Shown here piece by piece: positions 1 to 10,232 of a stretch of 64,000 nt of DNA. Positions within the stretch are counted from its first letter, which is position 1. Each line of letters starts with the position of its first letter. This DNA is from Prinsepia uniflora (lineage: Eukaryota > Streptophyta > Magnoliopsida > Rosales > Rosaceae). The stretch lies in NCBI GenBank assembly GCA_032719365.1, contig CM064869.1, positions 24,957,504-25,021,503 of the forward strand, written 5' to 3'. A program made the position numbers and the translations under genes. A model generated the notes under the pieces. It was not told the origin of the DNA. It saw only the letters and a program-made list of their open reading frames with translations, and ran no database searches.

Positions 1-299
1 GATATTTTTCACCATCTATGTGACTATTATACCTAGTGGCAGACCCATGATTTTTTCTTGAGAGGTTCAAGATGTAAAGCATCAAAAAATTTTGGGGGCA
101 AAAATATCCTTTTTTATTTATTTATCAAAATTGAATGAATTCATTCACGAAACAAAGTACAAACAAGAATTCGGACTCCGGAGTGTTATATGCGACTTGA
201 GCCTCGTTAAAATCTTACCATGAAAACCCGAAAATCGAGGAAATCTAGTTGAGGAAAAAAAGTGCCCCGCCCCACAATTCAACTCTCTATTCTAGGTCC

Positions 300-2144
300 A
301 TTTCCAAAACTACAAACTACGTATGTGCATGACAACTTTTTATATTCTGAAAGCATCTCATTATAGTTTCATTATCAATACAAACAAAAATATCCCTCTC
401 GAGATAAACAACCAAACCATCACTTAACCATTGATCCCCCATTTTATTACAAAGCGGAAAATGATATGTCCACTAAAGTGGTTGCAACCGGTAGAACTAA
501 AGCCAATGTAAGAAGAAAAGACACATGCTTGTATACTCTATGCTTCCTCGTCTTGACCATTTCCTTTGTAAGATTACTAATTCCTTTCAAACTACAAAAC
601 TCATTACTCAAATGCATATCATGAATATGAAGCCCAAGTTGATCCTCAAGTGTAAAGAGTTCTCAGGAACTAAATTCTTGAGGATAAAATTGAGCAAAAC
701 AAAATAGTTTGTGTTTTTCAAATGCCGAGAAGGAATTATCTGGACTCAAACATGTCTTACAAATAAATATCTCAATACTTACCTCATTGAAGCAATTATT
801 CAATTCTGAAAGTTAGTAATCATGGATATGAGCAAAGAGATCCACATGATAATGATGACAGATTATTATTCTTGAAGCTACATGTTTAGATTTTCCCTAA
901 GCATATAATGGATCATCCATGTTGGGAACATCTATGTAGATTGTCTTTGAGCATATAAAGGATCATCCATGTTGGGAACATCTATATCATGTTCACCATA
1001 AAAACATGAAACTTGATCAAGTAAAAGATCAAATTCATTATCTCTCACGTATTGTAATTGTTGCTTACTTTCTTGATCTAGAGCCATGGCATTGACAATA
1101 TCCTGATCTTTATTTTGTAATGCTTATTACAAGTAATTTGTGATTCCCAAAATAGATCTCATAAAAAAGAGATGAAACACAAACTAAAAAGTTTGAATAT
1201 CTTCAAATGATCTATTTGCTTCACCTAAATGATCTGCTGAACCATCCTCTATAATCAATTGAAGCACCTTCACCATGGATTTGAACATAAAATTAACGCC
1301 TACCAAAATACTAGAATCTGAGTTCCAACTTGTATCACCCATACGCTTGAGACTAGTTTCTTGATTTAATCGTCGTCCCGTTTTAAGACAATCATCTTCA
1401 AGAGCTTCCATAAGATCCTTTTGTAGTTGATCTCTAAGTAAACCATGTCGCTTACAAAATGCTCCAATAATGTTAACAAGACTTAAGCCTTTGTGAAAGA
1501 AGTGGCAATATCATCATGACCTTTTGCCACTGCCATAAGAGCAAATTAAAGTTGATGTGCAAAAGGATGAACATAAAAGCCTAAGGATTTTCTTTAAAAA
1601 AAAATTATTTAAGACCATTGAATTCATACTACTAGCTCCATTATAACCTTGTCCTTGTAGCATAGACATGCTCATGTTGGTTGTAGACAACAATTGATCA
1701 ATAGCATCTTTTGATGTACTTGAAGAGGTATACGCAACTTGTTCGTCTCCAACAAAGCTTTATATTACATGCCTCCTTTTGTTGACATAACAAAACACTA
1801 CCGCCATTTCCTCATTTGTTGAACGATCATGTGATTCATTAACCATTATAGAAAATAACTCACCATTCACATCCTTGATGATAGCATCAATGGTTTCAAC
1901 CGCATATGCGTTAACAATATCCTTTTGAATTTTAGGAGCTATTAGCTTGAGATTCCCCAGAGCACTATCAAACAAAACAACCTTCACCTTCACATCATGA
2001 TTTGCAAGAAATTCCATAACCTCCTCATAATTTCTCTTGTTATTTGAACTTTTTGTTTCATCATGAGCATGAAAAGAAAGACCTTGTACCAAAAAAAAAA
2101 TCTAGTGTAATCAATTGTCGCATTCAAGCATATGCGGTAATTTT
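300..2144 (-). pseudogene. hAT-type transposase-like gene (TTF/ZMYM1-like, DUF4371), middle and C-terminal part, broken
   Basis: Read on the minus strand. The 2092-1760 stretch gives a DUF4371-type segment (GLSFHAHDE, then GNLKLIAPKIQ, IMVNESHD, EEMAVVFCYV). About 1700-1560 gives GQGYNGASS and YVHPFAHQL in shifted frames. 1411-1184 gives the segment ending in IIEDGSADHLGEA, and about 490-330 gives MGDQWLSDGLVVYLERDIF, the usual C-terminal hAT dimerisation region. This order is that of plant TTF-type zinc finger/hAT proteins, domesticated or defective transposase relatives that are normally one long exon. Several stops and frameshifts lie between the pieces, so it is a pseudogene. The coding sequence stops abruptly at 2144 where the Athila LTR starts and resumes in frame at 36436. 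Family call is from recognised motifs; the exact 3' end near 300 is estimated. Confidence 0.8.
901..985. repeat. 50-bp tandem duplication inside the hAT pseudogene
   Basis: The block beginning GCATATAATGGATCATCC at 901 recurs at 951 as GCATATAAAGGATCATCC with a period of 50 bp, including the shared stretch CATGTTGGGAACATCTAT. It is a local duplication in decayed coding sequence. Confidence 0.8.
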
Positions 2145-3392
2145 TAATAGGTCTTCAATTACACATTATTTCATATTATTTTATACCATTTATACTTGAC
2201 TTTTAGTATTTAAATAATAAACAATTTGAGAAAATAATATATTTTGTGGGATTTTTGCAGAAATAAATAAAACATGAAATTCTGAACATTTTGGAGAAAG
2301 AATCATCTCAATCGCAGTTTTAAGGAAAAAATATGACTAAAAGATGAGATGCCACCGAAAATCTCTAAGAAATTCGGTGGGAAGCTACTGAAATCATTTC
2401 CCCAGTCCAACTGAACGAAGCCCAGAACCCGCAGCCCACTCGCACCCAGCCCAATCACGACCCAAGAAAATCAACCCGCGAGCCCATCTTGCGCGTCCAG
2501 CCCAACCGATTTGTCGACAGGCGCCTGCTGAAGCTTCTTTGTCGGTTCGACGCACGCCTGCCGAATTAATCAACTCCAGCTCAGCACGCTTGCGCTGATC
2601 ATTCTGCCTCAGTCAGCGTGTCAGGCATCGACCTACCCTCGCCCTGACCCGCCTGCAGCCGCCGAACTCCTCAGCTTTTTCTAGCTGGTCTTTGCCGATG
2701 TGAATGACTCCTCCATAATCTGATTTTTTGCATCAAGTCTGCCCCTTTTTGGGTAGATTTTCACAATGATTTCCACCCTAATCAATCCCTAAGTCATCAT
2801 TTCTCCATTTAAAATTGAATACAATCTCCATGTGTTTTACTTTCTAAAAATCATTATTATGTTTTAGAGCTTAATCTTCATTTCAAAACTAAATATTGAT
2901 CCACTGTTCCGGGAATTTAGAGTAAAGTTGAAGAGATTTAATGTATGACCGCTGTTCGGCACATTAAATCATAAACTTAAGGTAAATCGTATTATAAGTA
3001 AAAATCCGTTGTTCAATGCATTTATAATATGAAAAAAAATGTTTGAAGGAATATGAGTTTGTGAAGGTATGATTTTGTGATTGATTCAAATATATGCAAA
3101 TACTAGTGTGTTGGTGAATTTTGTGTTTAAGGAAAGTCCACTTGTATATAGGTTAAAGTAGAAATAGAATTAGTTTTATACTTATTTTTACTTGTATTTT
3201 TATAATTACACTTTACTCAAAATTCTTCTCTCTGATTCTTTTATTCTTTTTCACTAACCATTATTAATATTCCCTAATTTCTCTGGTTAAGAACGATCTC
3301 TATTTACCAATACAAAAATGACACAAAAAGGGTTTAAAATATGTATATACTTGAATTATGGATTTATTTAAATGCGTAATTTAAGCGTATCA
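2145..3392 (+). repeat. 5' LTR of the Athila element, lacking its promoter region
   Basis: Starts TAATAGGTC (the 3' copy has TGATAGGTC, so the terminal G has mutated) and ends GCGTATCA. It aligns with 32014-33595 plus 36393-36435 over most of its length. Near 2815 it lacks roughly 380 bp that the 3' copy carries at about 32710-33086, including the TATAAATA box. This copy therefore probably could not drive transcription after the deletion. Confidence 0.85.
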
Positions 3393-3397
3393 ATTTT

Positions 3398-3415
3398 TGG
3401 CGCCGTTGCCGAGGA
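3398..3415 (+). other. Primer binding site (tRNA-Asp type)
   Basis: TGGCGCCGTTGCCGAGGA lies five bases after the LTR end. It matches the complement of the 3' end of plant tRNA-Asp except for one base (A for G near the end), the primer usual for Athila elements. Confidence 0.85.
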
Positions 3416-4678
3416 AATTAAAAATCATTCTTAATTTGTTAGTATGTATAAAATTGTTTATATGTAAAATATTCATACTTGTAAATAAAGTGTACATATT
3501 ATAAATGTTCTTTTTACATTTGATTCCATTATACTTGTTTATATTTTTCTACTTGTTCATATTTTACTTATAGTTGTTCATATTTTATTTGTTTACTTTC
3601 ATTGTTATACATGTATATTACTTGTTCACAATTATTTTATTTTATTCTTATTTATTTGTTTATTTATTGTTTTTTAACTCTAAATTTAAATAATAATAAT
3701 AATAATATCAAAATTAATAAATAAATAATAAAAATTCGAAGGGTTTGGTAATTCACCAAGTCTTCACCAAATCTTCCATCGATTATTCATGGTGTCTATG
3801 AGGGTTATGGTAGCTAGGAGGGTTATGACTGGTGACAAGTTTTGGATTAAGAAAGGGAACACCAATGGAGTATATGCCCTAGGCAAGCTAGCCTCGGGGT
3901 GCTCTCGAAATTATCCTTGCTTCTCGAGTTACATCTATCCCAACTGGCCATGATTAACGATGAATGGTAGAAACGTGGTTATCAGTACGCGCAGACCGTA
4001 CGCCCAGGAAAGTACTATGAGAAGCGGAAGGGGAAACTTATTCATGACACTCTAAAACTCTACTTATTGCATTATTAGATTGCATACCCTTCTTGAGATT
4101 TCATGATGCTCGGATTTCATGACCGGGCCCCCTAGACTAAGTGAATCTAAGGAAGTGAGATCGAAGGTGTAGGACATTTTTTTTTCATGAATTGTCATGT
4201 AACTCTTATGTCTTGTGCAAGTTCTAAAAATTTCTCTCTTGTGCATTCACATCATTCTTCATGTAGATACTTTTGTGTTGCATTAGTTTAAATGTATTTG
4301 GAATTTGTGCACTTTCTTGCCATTACCATGACTTTTTGTTAATTTTGGCTTCCATTTATGTCATACCTTATGTTATTTGGGATTAATTGTTTCTTTTTCT
4401 GACTTCAAATTATGTCATACTTTGTGCAATCTATAATTTCTAATACTCTTATTATCTCTTACTTGTCTATATGTTAATTCCGACTTAAATTTATGTCAGT
4501 TATACTTCACATTTTCTTGCTCGTTGTGATTTCCTTAACTTATACATTCCGAACACTAACCCTAACCCTAACTTTTGTAATAACTATCTTGTTTTAATTA
4601 ACTATCACTAGCTACTTACTTGTGTATACTTGCCTTCTAACTAAGTGTTTTTTTAACAATATAGGTACGTACTTATGA
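3416..4678 (+). other. Untranslated leader of the Athila element
   Basis: AT-rich leader between the primer site and gag with no convincing open frame. It includes a low-complexity AT stretch (3640-3740) and a short CCTAACCCTAACC-like run near 4556-4571 that is too short to be telomeric. Confidence 0.6.
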
Positions 4679-6749
4679 ATGCGCGCTCATCAATCTATGC
4701 TTGATCGGTTGAGAAAGCAACTTGACATTTCACCAAGCAACGCAACATTCAGAGACGCACTTAAGCAAACCGGCTCATCTGGACCTCCATCCCCAATACT
4801 CGGCGATTCCATAAGTGAAAAGAGTAAATCAGAAGAGGAACAGACTTTCGGAACATCATTAGCTATGACACGAAATCTGAGTATCCGTGAGCAGACCTGT
4901 GCAAACACAAATGGCACTACGAACTTCTGCATCCAATATCCTGAGCCTAGAACCAACAAGAAAGATATTAAGCTTAAGAGTGGAGTCCTTCATCAGCTAT
5001 CCAAGTTCCATGGACTCAGAAACGAAGATCCACACAAACACTTAACAGAGTTCCATTTCATTATTGGTAGTATGTGTCCCGAGGATGCGGACTTGGAAAT
5101 CATGAAGCTGAAGGTTTTCCCGTTATCCTTCGAAGATAGAGCACGGGTATGACTTTTAGGTCTCCCACCCAATCATATTGACTCTTGGGAGAAGTTGGTT
5201 CAGGAATTTCTTACCAAGTACTTCCCTTCCTCAAAGATTATGGTCTTAAGAAAAGAGATCACTGGAATCAAGAAAAACGAGCATGATGAGAACTTCAGCT
5301 AGTACTACGAGAGGTTTAAGGAACTTTGTGCTTCATGCCCTACTCACGGGATCACTGAAGTTTGGGATAGAGGACTACTTGATGCTACAACTAACTGAAG
5401 TTTCTTAGCTTGGAGTTTAGTAGACGGTCGTGCATTACTTGAAAGTCATGCATTCAATGATGCACAATACGAAGGTGCCGAGCCTATTCCAAGAAAGGTA
5501 CATGAGGTGAGTTCCCATGTTATAAATGATTCTAAGTTAGATAAGATCACCTCTATGCTTTCGAATGTGTTGGAACTAAAGAAGCAGGTAGCCCCGGTTT
5601 GTTCCATAAGCTCTCAAGGCCATCTTGAGGACCAATGCCCCTACACTACAAGGGAGGAAGACCCCTGAACTGAAATGGCACACGCCATTGGAGGCTTTCA
5701 AGAAGGGCAAAGGACCCAAGGTTACAGTTGGAGAAATCCGAACAATGTCCTAAACCCTCAGCACATGTTGACAGACCCAAACCGTGCCCCAAAACATTTC
5801 TAAAGACCCACATGGCAACCTAGGCCCCCGGTTTCATTTTCTAACTTTTCTCATAATCATGCAAATAATCATATCTCTTTATCTTCTAATCCTGGTTATG
5901 ATAAAATGATGGCTGCTCTTTCCCAAGGGCAACAAACACTAATGGCTTCGACTCAAGCTCTTGTCACTAGTCAGCAAAATCAGCAAAAAGAAATAACTGA
6001 TCACAAGGACAAAATGGGCAAGGTCGTGGACTTCATGGGTAAGATCCAAGCTAGTGGGGTACTTCCACCTCAACCTACGCCCAACCCGAATGCAAGACCT
6101 GAAGCCAATGTGATTATCACTCGAAGTGGTAAAGTGCTCGGTGAAATAGAGCCAGATCCAGCCGTTTATGAGGCTGAAAAGTACAAGGTCGCAACTAAGG
6201 CCACCACGACACAACCGCCAGTTCTACCTACCCACACACAAGGTAATGACTCTATCCCTTCAAGTTTGATTGTTACTAATTCCCCGTTTGTGCATGCACC
6301 ACTTCCAAGTAGGCTTTCCAAATCTAAGAAGGATGAATTCGATGAGGAAATCTTGGAAATCTTTAAAAGGGTGCAAATCAACATGCCCTTGATCGAGTGC
6401 ATCACGTAAGTGCCAAAATACGTAAATTTTTTGAAAGAGTTATGAACTCCAAGGTACCAAACGAGGGAGACGGAGGTTGTAATAGTGAGCGAAACAGTTT
6501 CTGCTGTAATCCAACGTCGACTTCCCCCAAAGTTGAAGGATCCAGAGAGTTTTCTGTTCCCTGCATGATTGGTAGCAAATCTTTTGATAAAGTCATACTA
6601 GACTAAGGTGCATCCATTAATGTTATGCCATATTCTTTATATGTTGCCCTAGGTTTAGGTAAACTAAAGCATGACGATGTTATCATTCAATTAGTCGATC
6701 ATTCTAACGTGTATCCTAAGGGCTACATTGAAGATGTTCTTGTGCAGGT
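4679..6749 (+). pseudogene. Athila gag and N-terminal protease, broken
   Basis: The first open piece (4679-5152) contains LKSGVLHQLSKFHGL, then NEDPHKHLTEFHFI and KLKVFPLSFEDRARV, the core of Athila-type gag (capsid). A TGA follows, then the frame continues with PNHIDSWEKLVQEFLTKYFP and YYERFKELCASCP, interrupted by further stops. The piece at 5906-6409 is the gag-protease linker (ANVIITRSGKVLGE). About 6500-6749 is the protease N-terminus, LPPKLKDPESF in one frame and GASINVMPYSLY after a frame change. The expected D-L-G-A-S active site reads GAC TAA GGT GCA TCC at 6601-6615, so the catalytic motif itself holds a stop. The frame then runs to EDVLVQVN, where the LARD-like element is inserted; the next residues continue at 16383. 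Confidence 0.85.
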
Positions 6750-6754
6750 TAACC

Positions 6755-9700
6755 TGTAACGACCCGTCCCGGAATTCGGGATTAGATTACTAATTAATCA
6801 TGATTAGCGGGGTTAAACGGTGATTAGTTGGGCGAATTCGGACAAACGGTGCAAAATGACCGTCTTGCCCTTGGTTGTGGGCAAAACGTTGACTTTTTAT
6901 TCGGGCGGTCAAATGGATTTTGCTCGATGACCGTGACGTAGTTTGGGACGTCACGAGTTCATAGACAGGTGGCACGTTCGATTTCGACGTTCGAGGTGAT
7001 AGATATGACGTTCGGAAGCCAAAGGGCATTTCCGTAATTTGGACGAAATAGGGGAAAATATTGACTTTTTGATCGGGAGGTCCGATGGCCGAGGGCCAAA
7101 GACCGTTAGGTTCGTCTCGAAGCCCCGAGTACAACGACAGGCGGCACGCGTCAATTGGAGTTCGAATGACCAAGTTGCGGGTCTAGTTTGCTTGAGGGCA
7201 TTTTGGTAAATTGTCAATTGAGGGCAAAATGGTAAATTAGCCTTGGGGACAGCCGTGGGACAGCCGTGCGCGGGTGGTTTTCCCTCAGAAAAACAGAGCA
7301 TGGGCTGGGGAGGATAGTTTTGTCTGCCCAAGGAATTTGGGGAATTCTTTTACCCGATATTGGCTGAGTGGGGAGAATTGTTTTAGGTTTTGAGGTAGTG
7401 GCTTGGGCTGGTGCAAACCCAGTGCACGGGGAGGATTAAACCATGACATTTTCTGGGCAGTGCGGGAAACCCTTTATGCAGAGAGACCAGAATGTCTTCC
7501 CACGGGTGTTGGCGTCGTGTGCGGTCATCAGAGTATGTGGGGGTGCTGGTACTTGGGTCTGAAAGTGCACATTCGTGGGTTGGGGTATTCAAACTGTGCG
7601 GGTGTCTCTGAGGGAAAAACAGAGTGTGAGTGATGGCTGGCCGTTTTTCTACTAGAGCAACTCGGGTGTGAGTTTGAGACAGGGTGAGAGAGTGATTTTA
7701 GTCGAGTGTGTTGGGTATGTGGGGATGCAGTGGATTGAACGAGTGGAACCGCACCCAGAAACCCGAAGCTCGTGTTTGGAGAATTCAAACTCGAATTCGA
7801 AATGTAGGTCGACCCATGGCAAATTAAGGCCTCATTTAGCCTCCTGGGGTTAAGTCGAGTCGATCCAGGGCGATTGGGAGGTGACTGGATGCTGTACGGT
7901 TTCTGTTCGGACCTGGTGACCGGGAGGAAAATCGAGCATTGAGTTGTGGACTTGAAGGTAAGCTCTTGCGAAATTGGTTTCAAAATCATCCTCAGGGTAA
8001 GTCTTCGATGCTCCCTGGCCAGTTAATTGAAGGAAAACGGTGACGGGTTGCTGAACATGAATGTTGAACCGTGATTGGAACAAGAGGTTAGTTGAGTTGG
8101 TTTTGGACTGTGTCGATTTGAATGAGTATTACAGATCCCTAAATTGAGTGTACTGCGAGTCTAGTCGTGGGATCAGTTGAAGAAATTAGGTGGTTTCTCG
8201 CAGGAATTGGATCGGGTCGAGTCGCGGGTCAAATGGCCCATTTACCAGGCAATCGGGTGAAGATGGTGACCGTTGGGGTTACTGTAGCTGGCGCGTGGGT
8301 GTCACGCGCAGCCGCTTGCGGCGGCGCGTGATGGCGCGTGGACCCGAATTTCAAGGTGAGTTCAACACGACTTTTGTTCTATACAGTGTAACGAACATTT
8401 TAGCGTTGGGTTTGAAATTATCGGACACCGTTTCGATGTGGTTCCAAGGGTCCGAAGATTTCTATTACGTTTGTAATTAATGATTAATTCCCGAAAAATT
8501 ATGAGAAATTGGTATGCTGTTATGTGAGCCCTTAGTGACACTAAAGTATGTTTTCGAACAGGATTTGGAATTTCTGGAAAATATCGGAAATTACGGAACC
8601 GCGTGCGGCGTAAAACCGAGCCCTATTGGACGGTGTGTGAGTGGACGTTGCTTTCAAAATTTAATGCATGCATAAATTATTTCTATGATTTTACGATCAT
8701 GATTATAAGTTGTGGTTGATTTTGATTTTCATATTTATACGTATTCGATTCCCGTAGTTATACGCATTTTACTATACATGTGGAATTTCACGTATTTCGA
8801 GAAAGTTTTGGATTTGCACGTTTTACGAGATTTAGAGTTATTGTGATTTGATCACTGTTGATGTTTGTATTGGGGAATTAAAATGAGACTTGTGATTTTG
8901 AGGATTTTAAATGTGGGTTTTGAGTATGTTTTGCTTGGACTGTGGTTTTGGTATTTATGATTGTGGTCTTGATGTTCTAATAATGAGATTCGAGAAAAGA
9001 AGTGATTTCAAGGAATTAAAATGGATTTTGAAAAAGGTGATTTCGGGCTTGATTCTCGGGGCATAAAAGAAATTTTAATGAACGAGGTTTCAGAAATAAT
9101 AAAGTGGATTCTTGGTTTGGGTTCGGGATGATGCTTCCGGATGCCGGCTTACGGAATCATTATTGCGAATTCGAATTCGGGAATGAAAAAGGATTTAATA
9201 AAGTGATTTGGTCTATTTTTGCATGCCCCGTGTTTCATGATGATTTGATTATGTTTGCAAAGTATGATTTGGGGAAAATGAATGTGGAATTTCGGACCAT
9301 GGGTCCTGTTGTGAAAAATGTGATTTCGGGATGGATCCCGCGTTGTTGTGATCGAAAAATGTTTTGGGTTTAAAGACCCTCTGAAAACTGCTTTGGGTTT
9401 GAAGACCCATTGTTGTGTTTGAAAACTGTATTGGGTTTAAAAACCCGGTGCTATTGCTGGAGCACGTTTTGAGTTTAAAGACTCGGTTAATTGATGACGG
9501 GGGAGGGCCCTTAATGAGTTTAAAGACTCGTGAGTTTAAAGACTCGGTTACCGTGATACCCCCGAGGCCTATTGCTTATGTTTTGAGTTTAAAGACTCGT
9601 TGATATCCCGGGAAGGCCTGTTTATGCGCATGGTTTTGAGTTTAAAGACTCGGGCGCACTTGATATCCAGCAAAATGATTGACTTGTGATTTATTGATGA

Positions 9701-10232
9701 TTTCTGATGTTCAGTTGAGTTGGGCAGGGGCCCGGTATATGGTTGTTGGTTTGAGGATCTTGTTGTGCATTTGGTTTTTGATTCGTGGTTTTGGGCTGCG
9801 GCCCGGTGATTGTGATTGCGGGCTAAGACCCGATGGTTGAGAGCGAAAAAAAATGATTTTGAGGTTCATACGAGTTTTTCCTTGTGTTGGAATTTGATAC
9901 ACCTTTTTTTTCTTATGCGGAAAATCTTAACTGATTGCGAAATGGTTTTTGTATGCATGCATTCGTGTTTACGCGGAGGGTAAAAACGTTTGTTGTAACT
10001 GTTTTGCTAAACTGATTTATTTTTGTCCACTCACACCTTTTGGTTTTTATTGACCCTCCAGGTCGTGGCGCGTTGTTCGAGGCTGTACGAGGGGCGGAGG
10101 CATGAGTAAGCACATGTGGCTATCCCTAGTCTGGCACGTACTGAGGGTAAACTTAGGTATTTCAGTTAACTTGCCAGACGGGAGCAGGACCGGGCACGAT
10201 TTTCGATGCCCCTTCCGGGGGCGGTCCTGTCA
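6755..10232 (+). repeat. 5' LTR of the LARD-like element
   Basis: 3478 bp, TG...CA ends. In order it holds: a pair of TGACGT/ACGTCA sites (6933-6954), two diverged copies of a block with ACAGGTGGCAC and ACAGGCGGCAC, a GC-rich ACGCGC block (about 8290-8340), GTGAGTGGAC (8637), ATGCATGCAT, eight TTTAAAG palindromes (9366-9651), a second ATGCATGCAT, GTCCACTCAC (10025) and CCCTCCAG (10054-10061). Minus-strand open frames here are accidental and are duplicated in the 3' LTR. Confidence 0.9.
9366..9651. repeat. Array of eight TTTAAAG-type palindromes in the 5' LTR
   Basis: Copies start at 9366, 9395, 9433, 9471, 9516, 9532, 9585 and 9638. The first three are GGGT-core-ACCC (GGGTTTAAAGACCC and variants), the last five GAGT-core-ACTC (GAGTTTAAAGACTC). 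Both arms change together, so self-complementarity is kept. Spacers carry related GGCCT/GGCCC-containing stretches such as GATATCCCGGGAAGGCCTG. Confidence 0.9.

Noticed and set aside
4554..4572. Telomere-like CCTAACCCTAACC
   Set aside because: Two to three units only, of CCCTAA rather than the plant CCCTAAA type, within an AT-rich retrotransposon leader; probably chance.
7528..7989. Long minus-strand open frames in the LARD LTRs and interior (also 6790-7331, 11592-12131, 12935-13476)
   Set aside because: No domain, compositional bias that mirrors the GT-rich plus strand, and the LTR ones are duplicated in both LTRs as non-coding repeats.
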